Shown here: positions 7,065-15,940 of the stretch, in pieces
Numbering within the stretch: the first letter of the stretch is position 1
Layout of the letters: each line of letters starts with the position of its first letter
Source: UBA3537 sp965658025
Lineage (GTDB): Bacteria > Bacteroidota > Bacteroidia > Flavobacteriales > Flavobacteriaceae
NCBI GenBank assembly: GCA_965658025.1
Contig: CBFHQL010000014.1
Location: 1 to 47,442 of the forward strand
Reading direction: 5' to 3'
DNA: 47,442 nucleotides
Position numbers and translations under genes: made by a program
The notes under the pieces: model-generated
The model's database searches: none
Told to the model about the DNA's origin: nothing
The model's input: the letters and a program-made list of their open reading frames with translations, nothing else

Positions 7065-7859
7065 ATGTCTATAGAACTATTCAATTTGAAAGACAAAGTT
7101 GCCTTAATTACTGGTAGTACGCACGGACTTGGTATGGCAATGGCTATGGGATTAGGAAAAGCAGGAGCAACGATAGTCGTTAATGGCAATTCTTCGCAAG
7201 AAAAGATAGATAATGCTGTAGCAGCGTATAGAAGAGAAGGTGTCAATGCTGTTGGTTACAAATTTAATGTTGCTGATGAAAAGGATGTCATTGTATCAAT
7301 AAAAAAAATTGAAACCGAAGTGGGGAATATTGATATTTTAGTCAATAACGCTGGAATCATAAAACGCACACCTCTTGCCCAAATGGAAGTAGAGGATTTT
7401 AAACAAGTCTTAGACATTGATTTGGTTAGTCCATTCATTGTCTCCAAACAGGTGGTTAAAGGTATGATAGAGCGTCAATCGGGTAAAATTATTAACATCT
7501 GCTCTATGATGAGTCAGTTGGGTCGAAACACAGTTGGTGCTTATGCAGCTGCAAAAGGTGGTTTGGTAATGTTGACTAAAAATATGGCAACAGAATGGGC
7601 CAGACATAATATTCAGGTTAATGGTATTGGGCCAGGTTATTTTGCAACTTCACAGACGGCACCCATACGAATTGACGGTCACCCTTTCAATGATTTTATT
7701 GTTAATAGAACACCAGCAGCAAAATGGGGTGATCCAAACGACTTGGCAGGTGCCGCTATTTTCTTAAGCTCTCAAGCAAGTGATTTTGTTAATGGGCATA
7801 TTTTATACGTAGATGGTGGTATCTTAGCCACCATAGGCAAGCCTTCGAATGAATTGTAA
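7065..7859 (+). CDS. kduD: SDR oxidoreductase, 2-dehydro-3-deoxy-D-gluconate 5-dehydrogenase type
   Basis: 264 residues. The SDR signature is complete: T16-G-S-T-H-G-L-G, N-N-A-G at 94-97, catalytic Ser147, Tyr160 and Lys164 (Y-A-A-A-K). It begins L-F-N-L-K-D-K-V-A-L-I-T-G, like KduD and gluconate 5-dehydrogenase. Placed one base after KduI, the natural role is reduction of the 2,5-diketo product to KDG. KDG is thus where the lyase branch and the glucuronate branch meet. Gluconate 5-dehydrogenases share these motifs, so the symbol rests mainly on context. Confidence 0.85.
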   Translation: MSIELFNLKDKVALITGSTHGLGMAMAMGLGKAGATIVVNGNSSQEKIDNAVAAYRREGVNAVGYKFNVADEKDVIVSIKKIETEVGNIDILVNNAGIIKRTPLAQMEVEDFKQVLDIDLVSPFIVSKQVVKGMIERQSGKIINICSMMSQLGRNTVGAYAAAKGGLVMLTKNMATEWARHNIQVNGIGPGYFATSQTAPIRIDGHPFNDFIVNRTPAAKWGDPNDLAGAAIFLSSQASDFVNGHILYVDGGILATIGKPSNEL

Positions 7860-7860
7860 A

Positions 7861-9039
7861 ATGAAGAAAAGTATCATTCTTATTTTAGTTTTGATTTTTT
7901 CCTCCTGCACTAAAAAATCTTCAGAATTGATGTCGGTTACTGTTAAGAATTCATTAGCTATAGATCGAGCTTTTGAAACTGTTGAGATTGATTTAAAAGA
8001 TATGGATTTAAAAGGACAAACTCTAGAGGTTATAAATACCGAAACTAATGAAGTTGTAATTTCTCAAATTATTAATCAAAATAAAAAAAGTTCATCAGGT
8101 AGTTTTTTGCTTTTTCAACCAAGAATTTCGGCCTATTCTGAGGCTACTTATAAAGTCAATTTGATTCCAATTAAAGACATTGACAGCACTTTAGTGAGAT
8201 GTTATTCGCGTTTTGTTCCTGAGCGAACAGACGATTATGCTTGGGAAAACAATAGAGTAGCTTTTAGAACTTTTGGGCCCGTAGCACAAAAAATGGTTGA
8301 AGATGGTGTAAAAGGGGGCACATTAACTAGCGGAATAGATGCATGGTTAAAACGAGTTGAATACCCAATAATAAACAAATGGTATGCAAAAGAAGCCCTC
8401 GAAAAAGGAGCTTACCACAAAGACACAGGAGAAGGACTAGATAATTTTCATGTTGGTATCAGCCGTGGTGTTGGTGGTCTTGCAGTAAGGACAGACTCTA
8501 CTTATGCAGTTTCTAAAAATTTTACAAATTGGGAAACCATTTCAACAGGCCCAATTAGAACAAGTTTTATATTAGACTATCAAGATTGGTACGCCAATGG
8601 TAAAGTAATAAAGGAAAGAAAATACATATCTCTAGATTATGGACAAAACTTAACGCGGTATATCGTTGAGCTCAAAGGCATAGATAGGGTATCTATTGGT
8701 TTAACTCTTCACAAAAAAGATGGAGAAGTTACGACCAAAACTGATGAAGGTTGGATGAGTTATTGGGAACCCTTTTTTGATTCTGAATTAGGACAAGGTG
8801 TAGTTCTCAAGAATAAATCTGCACTAATTAATTTTGATAGATTTGTAACCGACCAAAAAGACCAGAGCAACCTCTATGTAGAGTCCAATGTGTCCGCTCC
8901 CATTGAATATTATGCAGGATTTGGTTGGAAAAAATCAGGACAATTTCAATCTAAAGCAGAATGGAATACCTATTTAAGTCGATTTTCAAAATGTTTAGAA
9001 AATCCAATTGAGGTCCATGTTGAATGGTTGCCAAATTAA
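7861..9039 (+). CDS. DUF4861-family lipoprotein, possibly acting on uronate sugars
   Basis: 392 residues from ATG 7861. An in-frame ATG at 7849 overlaps the previous gene, but the lipoprotein signal starts at the later one (K-K-S-I-I-L-I-L-V-L-I-F-S-S-C). The body matches DUF4861: S-R-F-V-P-E-R-T-D-D-Y-A-W-E-N-N-R-V-A-F-R-T-F-G-P, W-L-K-R-V-E-Y-P-I-I-N-K-W-Y, G-L-D-N-F-H-V-G-I-S-R-G-V-G-G, and Y-A-G-F-G-W-K-K-S-G near the end. The fold is probably a beta-sandwich, and conserved His, Asp, Trp and Arg suggest an enzyme on carbohydrate. It sits between cytosolic Kdu genes and a TRAP transporter, so it may prepare the sugar acid the transporter imports. No activity can be assigned from sequence. 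Confidence 0.75.
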   Translation: MKKSIILILVLIFSSCTKKSSELMSVTVKNSLAIDRAFETVEIDLKDMDLKGQTLEVINTETNEVVISQIINQNKKSSSGSFLLFQPRISAYSEATYKVNLIPIKDIDSTLVRCYSRFVPERTDDYAWENNRVAFRTFGPVAQKMVEDGVKGGTLTSGIDAWLKRVEYPIINKWYAKEALEKGAYHKDTGEGLDNFHVGISRGVGGLAVRTDSTYAVSKNFTNWETISTGPIRTSFILDYQDWYANGKVIKERKYISLDYGQNLTRYIVELKGIDRVSIGLTLHKKDGEVTTKTDEGWMSYWEPFFDSELGQGVVLKNKSALINFDRFVTDQKDQSNLYVESNVSAPIEYYAGFGWKKSGQFQSKAEWNTYLSRFSKCLENPIEVHVEWLPN

Positions 9040-9126
9040 TAACCTAAAGCGATAACAATTTTGAGGTTTAAGCTTCCGTGATGATGTAGAGCCTAACCTC
9101 ATGACAAATAAAATGAATATTAACAG

Positions 9127-10116
9127 ATGAAATATAACTGCGTTAAATGTAGTATCCTTTTTGTTTTTCTTTTCATGGTTATATCTTCATGTAGAAACGA
9201 AAGTGATGCGAAACGGATGTATCTAGGGCACACACTACCTCAATCACATCCTGTTCATAAAGGAATTGTAGCGTTTAAACAATCACTAGAGAAAAAGTCT
9301 AACGGTACATTAAAAGTTAAAATATTCCCAGATGCACAGCTAGGCTCAGAGCGTGAAGTTTTGGAATTATTACAGATAGGAAGTGTTGCTGCCACTAAGG
9401 TTAGTGCCGCTACATTATCGAATTTTGTACCTGAGTATAATGTTTTGGGAATCCCTTATTTGTTTAAAAATAAACAACATCAGTTCAATGTTTTAGAGGG
9501 AGATATTGGCAAATCGATATTAGAAAAAGGAAGTGAATTTTGGTTGCGAGGGCTGTGTTATTATGATGCAGGAAGCCGAAGTTTCTACACTAAAGAAAAG
9601 GCTATTAGAACTCCCGAGGATTTAGAAGGCCTTAAGATAAGAGTGATGAATAACCAAATGGCTATTAATATGGTTAACTCCATGGGTGGCTCTGCAACGC
9701 CCTTATCCTACGGGGAATTATACACAGCAATTCAACAAGGTGTAGTTGATGGAGCGGAAAATAACCCACCATCATTTGTGTCCTCTAATCATTACGAAAT
9801 TAGTAAATATTATACCTTAGATCAACATTCTTCTGTGCCAGATGTGCTTCTTATCGGGACGAAATATTGGGACAATTTATCAGACCAAGAAAAATCTTGG
9901 GTGCAAGAAGCAGCTGATGAATCTGCACAAGCACAAAAAGTATTTTGGAACGAGTCTGTCGAGAAATCCATGGCAATAGCTCAAAAATCAGGCGTAGAAA
10001 TTATAATACCCGAAAAGTCTTTGTTTGCTGAAAAATCAAAATCAGTTCTTGAGAATTTTGTTAAAACATACCCAGAATTTGCTCTTATTGTCAACCAAAT
10101 TAAAAATAAAGACTAA
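9127..10116 (+). CDS. TRAP transporter substrate-binding lipoprotein (DctP type)
   Basis: 329 residues with a lipoprotein signal (V-I-S-S-C-R). DctP-family landmarks are L-G-H-T-L-P-Q-S-H-P-V-H-K-G, F-P-D-A-Q-L-G-S-E-R-E-V-L-E-L-L, L-E-G-L-K-I-R-V-M-N-N with the conserved Arg that binds the substrate carboxylate, and G-E-L-Y-T-A-I-Q-Q-G-V-V-D-G-A-E-N-N-P. It captures an organic acid for Na+-driven uptake; within this operon a uronate or unsaturated uronate is likely. Its stop overlaps the next gene as TAATG. An 87-nt gap separates it from the DUF4861 gene. Confidence 0.93.
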   Translation: MKYNCVKCSILFVFLFMVISSCRNESDAKRMYLGHTLPQSHPVHKGIVAFKQSLEKKSNGTLKVKIFPDAQLGSEREVLELLQIGSVAATKVSAATLSNFVPEYNVLGIPYLFKNKQHQFNVLEGDIGKSILEKGSEFWLRGLCYYDAGSRSFYTKEKAIRTPEDLEGLKIRVMNNQMAINMVNSMGGSATPLSYGELYTAIQQGVVDGAENNPPSFVSSNHYEISKYYTLDQHSSVPDVLLIGTKYWDNLSDQEKSWVQEAADESAQAQKVFWNESVEKSMAIAQKSGVEIIIPEKSLFAEKSKSVLENFVKTYPEFALIVNQIKNKD

Positions 10117-10607
10117 TGAAGTTAACGGACCTTTTTTTTGATAAAGTAAGTAAAATCTTAGAATGGATTTTGATTTTGATTTTTGCTCTTTTAGTTCTTG
10201 ATGTGTTATTTCAAGTGTTTTCAAGATATATCTTAGGTGAGTCCTTTTCTTGGACCGAAGAATTTGCTAGGTTCGCCTTAATTTGGATGACTATTTTAGG
10301 AGCAGCTTATCTCAATGGTAAACAGGACCATTTATCAATGGATTTTTTGTATCAGAAATTATCTAAAGCTAATCAAGAAAAAATAGCCATTTTAATTGAA
10401 ATTTTAATTTTTCTATTCGCACTTGTGGTAATGTTTGTTGGGGGGCTTAATCTGGTCTACACAACGTTACACTTGGGGCAGCTTTCAGGAACATTGCGCA
10501 TTCCGTTAGGCTATGTTTATGCCATACTTCCCTTTAGTGGGTTTTTAATTATGTTGTTTTCGATTTATCATATAGCAGTCGTTTACAACAATAAAAATAA
10601 AAAATAA
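10116..10607 (+). CDS. TRAP transporter small membrane subunit (DctQ type)
   Basis: 163 residues, four predicted membrane helices (about 18-38, 52-66, 85-105 and 127-150). The motif F-S-R-Y-I-L-G-E-S-F-S-W-T-E-E-F-A-R-F-A-L-I-W is the hallmark of DctQ. It pairs with the large DctM subunit to form the membrane part of the transporter. It overlaps both neighbours by one base (TAATG junctions), so the three subunits are translationally coupled in P-Q-M order. Confidence 0.93.
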   Translation: MKLTDLFFDKVSKILEWILILIFALLVLDVLFQVFSRYILGESFSWTEEFARFALIWMTILGAAYLNGKQDHLSMDFLYQKLSKANQEKIAILIEILIFLFALVVMFVGGLNLVYTTLHLGQLSGTLRIPLGYVYAILPFSGFLIMLFSIYHIAVVYNNKNKK

Positions 10608-11914
10608 TGATGAGTTTAGAATTAATTAGCATTATCGTTTTGTTTGTGAGTTTCTTCACACTCTTGTTACTTAAAGTTCCTGTAGCTTACAGTATTGGTA
10701 TTTCAACAACTTTAAGTCTTCTATTAAATATTGATAAATTACCAGGGATAACTACAATTGCACAACGAATGACCACCGGTATAGATAGTTTTGCCTTGCT
10801 GGCTATTCCATTCTTTATTTTAGCTGGAGATATCATGAAACGTGGCGGAATTGCCACTAGGCTTATCAATTTTGCAAAATCATTAGTCTCTAGTCTTCCC
10901 GGCGGATTAGCCTATGTCAATATATTAGCTTCTATGTTATTTGGCGCTATTTCAGGCTCTGCACTTGCTGCAGCATCTGCAATTGGGAGTATAATGACGG
11001 ATAGAATGGAAGAAGAAGGTTACCCTAGAACCTTAAGTGCTTCTGTAAATATTACAGCTTCAACTACAGGGTTACTCATTCCGCCTAGCAATATTTTAAT
11101 TGTCTATGCCTTAGCAAGTGGAGGAACCGCTTCTGTAGCTGCTTTGTTTATTGCAGGTTATCTGCCAGGAATATTATTAGGTTTCGCGATTATGGGCTAT
11201 GTAGCCTATATTGCAATTAGCAAAAACTATGCTAGAGGAGAGCGTGCAACACTGTTTGAAATCTGGACATTTTTCAGAAAAGCATTTTTTAGTTTGTTAC
11301 TTTTGGTCGTTGTGGTTGGCGGTATTGTTGCTGGTGTTTTTACAGCAACTGAGGCTTCAGTAATTGCCGTTTTATATGCGGCAGTATTATCTTTAGCTTA
11401 TGGCGATATGAAAATTAAAGATTTTCCTAAGGTGTTGCTATCCAGTGCCAAAACTACTGCTGTTGTCATGTTTTTGATTTGCACCTCAATGGCCATGTCT
11501 TGGTTGTTTTCGTTTGAAGGAATTCCTGAAATGATCAGTACATTTTTATTAGAGTCCTTGAATAATAAGTTTGCTATATTTTTAGCAATTAACATTATTT
11601 TACTGCTTATAGGAACATTTATGGATATGACGCCTGCGGTTCTTATATTCACACCAATATTCTTACCTGTTGTAACGGCTCTAGGAATGGACCCGGTACA
11701 TTTCGGTATTGTAATTGTGCTGAACTTATGTATCGGTATCTGTACCCCACCAGTAGGAACCTTGCTCTTTGTAGGTAGTGGAGTTGCTAAAGTTTCAGTG
11801 ACTCAGGTTATAAGACCTTTATTGCCATTTTTAGCATTAATGGTTGCCGTGCTGATGTTGATTAGTTTTATCCCTGAAATTTCTATGTTTTTGCCAAGAT
11901 TATTTGGGTTGTAG
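10607..11914 (+). CDS. TRAP transporter large membrane subunit (DctM type)
   Basis: 435 residues with about a dozen membrane segments. DctM features visible are K-V-P-V-A-Y-S-I-G near the start, the F-A-L-L-A-I-P-F-F-I-L-A-G-D-I-M block, L-F-G-A-I-S-G-S-A-L-A-A-A-S-A-I-G, I-P-P-S-N, and G-T-F-M-D-M-T-P-A-V-L-I-F-T-P-I-F-L-P. It is the channel-like subunit of the Na+-dependent TRAP importer. Two start codons in a row (10607 and 10610) are both possible. It is the last gene of the plus-strand uronate operon and faces the convergent symporter gene 90 nt away. I see no hairpin terminator in that gap. Confidence 0.94.
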   Translation: MMSLELISIIVLFVSFFTLLLLKVPVAYSIGISTTLSLLLNIDKLPGITTIAQRMTTGIDSFALLAIPFFILAGDIMKRGGIATRLINFAKSLVSSLPGGLAYVNILASMLFGAISGSALAAASAIGSIMTDRMEEEGYPRTLSASVNITASTTGLLIPPSNILIVYALASGGTASVAALFIAGYLPGILLGFAIMGYVAYIAISKNYARGERATLFEIWTFFRKAFFSLLLLVVVVGGIVAGVFTATEASVIAVLYAAVLSLAYGDMKIKDFPKVLLSSAKTTAVVMFLICTSMAMSWLFSFEGIPEMISTFLLESLNNKFAIFLAINIILLLIGTFMDMTPAVLIFTPIFLPVVTALGMDPVHFGIVIVLNLCIGICTPPVGTLLFVGSGVAKVSVTQVIRPLLPFLALMVAVLMLISFIPEISMFLPRLFGL

Positions 11915-12004
11915 GTAAAATAAAGTGATTGAAGGATCAAGATGACGTTTTGTCGCGATCGCAGCCCGTTGACGTGTCTACAATTTATGCAAGTGGAGAC
12001 TGAA

Positions 12005-13657
12005 TTACTTCCAAAAAACCGCATAAATAGCAACCAAAATAATCATAATAGCAAAGGATCCAATATTGAATAACGGATTGGTTTTAAATAATTGCTTCGA
12101 AATAGGGATTCCTTTTTTATCATTTTGACCTTTATGTTGTAATAAACTAGTACTAACAATGATAATAATTGTTAAAACTGCGGTGTAACCCATTTGATCC
12201 ATCCATGGTAAATCGACAAATAATGAATTAGTAGACCAACCTTTTGGAGCTACTTTGAAATACATCGCTATTGGGATTGAAGCTAAAGCTCCAATGATTG
12301 CGGCTCTGTTTGTTGTCTTTTTCCAAAATAGTCCTAATAAAAATACAGCTAAAATACCAGGGCTTACTACTCCTGTGTATTCTTGAATGAATTGAAATGC
12401 CTGATCAATACCGCCTAAAAGAGGGGCAGTGATAGACGCAATAATTAAGGCAATTGCTGCAGAAATACGACCAATATTCACTAGTTTTTCGTCTCCTGCG
12501 CTATTATTAATGTATTGTTTGTAAATGTCCATAGTAAAAATTGTTGAAGTAGAATTCAACATTGAAGCTAGTGAGGAAACTATTGCTGCAGTTAAAGCGG
12601 CAAAAGCCAACCCTTTTAATCCAGCCGGTAGTAATTGTAATAACCATGGGTACGCTTTGTCTGATTGACCTACATTAGGTAAATTTTGTTGGCCAATATC
12701 ACCAAGAGATGATAGTAACTCAGGATTATTAACGATAACGTAAGCTGCTATTCCAGGAATAACAACTATTACTGGGATCAAAAGTTTTAGAAAAGCAGCA
12801 AACAGAATACCTTTTTGTGATTCTTTCAATGATTTTGCAGCTAAAGTTCTTTGGATAATATATTGATTAAATCCCCAATAATATAAATTGGCAATCCAAA
12901 GTCCACCGACTAAAACACCTATTCCTGGTAGATTTTTGTATTCAGGATTAGATTTATCTAAGATCATTGCAAATCGGTCTGGAGCCGTTTGGTATATAGT
13001 TTTAAACCCTGCGATAATGCCCTCGCCACCAGACACAGTATTTAATGCCAAATATGTAGTAACCACACCCCCTAAGATTAAGAAAACAACTTGTATAACG
13101 TCAGTCCAAGCCACAGCAGATAAACCGCCATATAATGAGTAAGCCGCAGCAAATATAGCCAAGGCCAAAACGCCATATATCATAGGAATCCCCATGATAG
13201 TCTCTAATGCAAGAGCACCCAAATATAGAACCGAAGAAAGATTTACAAATATGTAAAGTCCTATCCAGAAAACAGCTAAAATCGTTTTTAGATTCGTTGA
13301 AAACCGTTTCTCAATAAATTCTGGAATAGTGTAAAGTCCCTTTTCAATAAAAATAGGGAGGAAATATTTGCCAACAATGATTAAGGTTAAGGCAGCCATC
13401 CATTCGTAAGATGCTATGGCAAGTCCTAATGCAAACCCAGCACCAGACATTCCAATAAATTGTTCTGCTGAAATATTAGCAGCAATTAATGAAGCTCCTA
13501 TGGCCCACCAAGGCAAGGATCTGCCAGCTAAAAAATAATCTTCTGCATTTTTTTGCTTCCCCTTTTTATCTCTAGAAACCCATAATCCAACGCCAAGAAT
13601 AAGAATGGCATATCCTATGAAAATCGCATAATCTAACGGTTCGAAATGTCTTGTCAT
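12005..13657 (-). CDS. Na+/sugar symporter, SSS family, vSGLT-like
   Basis: 550 residues, about 14 membrane segments. The sequence is strikingly close to the Vibrio Na+/galactose symporter as I remember it: W-V-S-R-D-K-K-G, E-D-Y-F-L-A-G-R-S-L-P-W-W-A-I-G-A-S-L-I, N-I-S-A-E-Q-F-I-G-M-S-G, I-A-S-Y-E-W-M, N-L-Y-Y-W-G-F-N-Q-Y-I-I-Q-R, A-A-F-L-K-L, F-I-Q-E-Y-T-G. The Gln, Glu, Asn and Lys of the sugar site described for that protein all seem present. It would import a galactose- or glucose-like sugar through the inner membrane. It is the last gene of the minus-strand operon, 104 nt after galactokinase, which supports galactose. Confidence 0.9.
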   Translation of the reverse strand: MTRHFEPLDYAIFIGYAILILGVGLWVSRDKKGKQKNAEDYFLAGRSLPWWAIGASLIAANISAEQFIGMSGAGFALGLAIASYEWMAALTLIIVGKYFLPIFIEKGLYTIPEFIEKRFSTNLKTILAVFWIGLYIFVNLSSVLYLGALALETIMGIPMIYGVLALAIFAAAYSLYGGLSAVAWTDVIQVVFLILGGVVTTYLALNTVSGGEGIIAGFKTIYQTAPDRFAMILDKSNPEYKNLPGIGVLVGGLWIANLYYWGFNQYIIQRTLAAKSLKESQKGILFAAFLKLLIPVIVVIPGIAAYVIVNNPELLSSLGDIGQQNLPNVGQSDKAYPWLLQLLPAGLKGLAFAALTAAIVSSLASMLNSTSTIFTMDIYKQYINNSAGDEKLVNIGRISAAIALIIASITAPLLGGIDQAFQFIQEYTGVVSPGILAVFLLGLFWKKTTNRAAIIGALASIPIAMYFKVAPKGWSTNSLFVDLPWMDQMGYTAVLTIIIIVSTSLLQHKGQNDKKGIPISKQLFKTNPLFNIGSFAIMIILVAIYAVFWK

Positions 13658-13761
13658 AAAAATAGTTGTTAGTTGATCACCTTTGACATAATAAAATATT
13701 TAGGGCTCAGGGATTTTTTTTGATATACCCAATATATTTCATCATTTATCAAGTCGTGTAT

Positions 13762-14910
13762 TTATATTATTTTTTTTGCGCCATCACTAATAGTTGTAAT
13801 GATAGAAGTTAATGTAATATTGAATTTATCTTCATATGCAGCCGTTACATTATCAATTAATTCTTCGACTTTATCTTTGTGAACAATATTAACGGTACAT
13901 CCACCAAAGCCACCTCCCATCATTCTTGCACCAAGAACATAATCTAAATCTTTAGTTTGTTCAACTAAAAAATCTAATTCTTTGCAGCTTACGTCATATA
14001 GATGTTGTAATCCGTAATGAGACTGATATAAGCATTGCCCAAAACGATCTAAAGCCTTGTTTTTTAAAAAGTTAACTGCGTTTAGTGTTCTTTGGTTTTC
14101 TTCGCAAACATATAATGCACGATTGAATAGATTTCCTGGTAATTCCTTTTTTAACTCCTTTACGACTTTTGATGGGACTTCTGTCAAAAAACGATATTCT
14201 GGATGTTTTTTTTGGATAGTAGCTAATGCTTTATCACACTCATCTCGCCTATCATTATATGCGCTATTTGCCAAGTTATGGGATACATTTGTGTTTAGTA
14301 GCAACACTACATATGGGTCAAAATCAGCTTCAATTAATTGGTAGTCTAAAGTATCACATTTTAAGAGGATTAAATGGTCTTTTTGTCCTTTTACTACCGC
14401 AAATTGATCCATTATGCCGCACTTCGTTCCAACAAAAGCATGTTCAGCATCTCTGGATAGTTTAATGATTTCTAAATCGGTTAAACCAATGTCGAATAGT
14501 TCATTTATGCCTTTTGCTAAACCACATTCTAAGGCTGCAGAGGAACTTATTCCTGCCCCAAAAGGAAGATTGCTTTCTATGATACAATCAAACCCTTTTA
14601 CAGCATTTGGTTTAATAGCATTGATATGAAAAAGAACCCCTAAAATAAAGTTGTGCCACTCAATTTCGCTTCTGTCTATTTTATCAAGACTAATGGTGAC
14701 ACTACTTTTAAAGTTACTAGAATAGATTTCGCAGAAATTCGAGTTATTCATTCTGAAACGCAGGCTTATTTTTTTATCAATAGCAGCAGGCAGTACATGA
14801 CCACCATTATAATCTATATGTTCTCCAATTAAGTTTATTCTACCAGGTGATTCAATAACGATGTCACTTTTAAATGTCTTTTTGTTTAGCATTGTAATGT
14901 TCGTTTTCAT
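13762..14910 (-). CDS. galK: Galactokinase (GHMP kinase family)
   Basis: 382 residues, usual GalK length. The galactokinase signature G-R-I-N-L-I-G-E-H-I-D-Y-N-G-G lies at 23-37. The ATP-binding G-A-G-I-S-S-S-A-A-L-E block, G-I-M-D-Q-F with the catalytic Asp, and the closing G-A-R-M-M-G-G-G-F-G-G-C-T loop are intact. It would make galactose 1-phosphate in the cytoplasm. No galactose mutarotase or uridylyltransferase is next to it, so the Leloir route must be completed elsewhere. An in-frame Met at residue 7 is an alternative start. Galactose is a minor or absent sugar in ulvan, so its place in this operon is unexpected. A related sugar is possible. Confidence 0.88.
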   Translation of the reverse strand: MKTNITMLNKKTFKSDIVIESPGRINLIGEHIDYNGGHVLPAAIDKKISLRFRMNNSNFCEIYSSNFKSSVTISLDKIDRSEIEWHNFILGVLFHINAIKPNAVKGFDCIIESNLPFGAGISSSAALECGLAKGINELFDIGLTDLEIIKLSRDAEHAFVGTKCGIMDQFAVVKGQKDHLILLKCDTLDYQLIEADFDPYVVLLLNTNVSHNLANSAYNDRRDECDKALATIQKKHPEYRFLTEVPSKVVKELKKELPGNLFNRALYVCEENQRTLNAVNFLKNKALDRFGQCLYQSHYGLQHLYDVSCKELDFLVEQTKDLDYVLGARMMGGGFGGCTVNIVHKDKVEELIDNVTAAYEDKFNITLTSIITTISDGAKKII

Positions 14911-14956
14911 TCAATCAATAGCACAAATCTTGATCGGTTATTTTATTTTTGCATTC

Positions 14957-15928
14957 TCAGCCGCTAAAAGTGTCTATAAGTTCCATGATTCTTTCGCCTT
15001 CTTTGGCAGTACAAGGATTGTCTTGTTTTCCAAGGAAATAGTTGACGGTTGCGGCAATCATAGGCTGCTGAATATGTTCAGGATGCTCAAATTTTAAAAC
15101 TTCTGTAGTTCCATTTTTTGTAATTTCAATTTGATCGCCAAAAATGGAGAGTTTTATTTCTCCCAAACTTCCATAAATTTTTAGTTCATCTTTCTTTGAA
15201 GAATCATTAACATTAAATGCCCACAAACCTCTACATTGTATTCCATTTTGAAGATGAATTATTCCATTTACAATATCTTCTACATTGTAAAATTCGCTCT
15301 GATTTGCGGCATAACCATGAGCATTTTTATAATCACCAAGAAAATAATACAGCAAATCTAATTGATGAGGTGCCAAATCATGAAAAAATCCACCACCAGA
15401 AATACTTTTGTTAGTACGCCAATTATCTTCTGTAACGGTTATCATATCTGTTCTTAAAGGTTGTAATAATTGTATATCTGCGCAACGAATCTCACCAATT
15501 TCAACGTCATTGATAAGCTCCTTCACTTTAAGAAACATTGGTAGTTGTCTTCTGTAGTGTGCAACGGTTAGTTTTGATTTACTCGACTTAAGTGCCGCAC
15601 AAATCTGCTGTGCTTCATGGGCATTTAAAGCCATTGGTTTTTCTAAATAGACATTTTTATTGTGTTTTATTGCTTTTAGAGCATACTCCAAATGACTAGA
15701 TGGTGGTGTCGCTATATATATGGCGTTTATGTCTTCGTGATTGAGTAAATCATCAGCATTGCTGTACCAAAAAGGGACCTTATGTCTTTCCGCATAATCT
15801 TTGGCCTTTTTTGCGTCTCTGCGCATTACAGCTAATAAACTAGAATTTTTAACTTTATTGAATGCAGGACCACTTTTTATTTCCGTAACATCTCCACAAC
15901 CGATAATTCCCCAAACAACAGTTTTCAT
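14957..15928 (-). CDS. Gfo/Idh/MocA-family oxidoreductase, cytoplasmic
   Basis: 323 residues, no signal peptide. The Rossmann motif G-I-I-G-C-G-D-V lies at about 7-14, the conserved Y-L-E-K-P-M-A at about 94-100, and the catalytic-type H-D-L-A-P-H-Q-L-D-L-L near 182. It oxidises or reduces a hydroxyl or carbonyl on a sugar or inositol with NAD(P). The family is too broad to name a substrate. It lies 12 nt after uxaC and 46 nt before galK in the same operon, so a sugar derived from the polysaccharide is likely. Unlike the two relatives at 35-37.5 kb, it lacks a Tat signal and would act in the cytosol. Confidence 0.87.
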   Translation of the reverse strand: MKTVVWGIIGCGDVTEIKSGPAFNKVKNSSLLAVMRRDAKKAKDYAERHKVPFWYSNADDLLNHEDINAIYIATPPSSHLEYALKAIKHNKNVYLEKPMALNAHEAQQICAALKSSKSKLTVAHYRRQLPMFLKVKELINDVEIGEIRCADIQLLQPLRTDMITVTEDNWRTNKSISGGGFFHDLAPHQLDLLYYFLGDYKNAHGYAANQSEFYNVEDIVNGIIHLQNGIQCRGLWAFNVNDSSKKDELKIYGSLGEIKLSIFGDQIEITKNGTTEVLKFEHPEHIQQPMIAATVNYFLGKQDNPCTAKEGERIMELIDTFSG

Positions 15929-15940
15929 CTTGAATAGTGT

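Noticed and set aside
9062..9101. Inverted repeat TGAGGTT...AACCTCA between the DUF4861 gene and dctP
   Set aside because: Only 7 bp with a 26-nt loop and no T run after it. It could be an RNA-processing hairpin, but the support is too weak to list.
9248..9258. ATGAACAGGAT on the minus strand within dctP, similar to the operator core
   Set aside because: Inside coding sequence, one base shorter than the core, and not upstream of any minus-strand gene.
11915..12004. Bidirectional terminator between the convergent dctM and symporter genes
   Set aside because: No stem of useful length with a T or A run is visible; the GCGATCGC palindrome there is too short and not followed by T.
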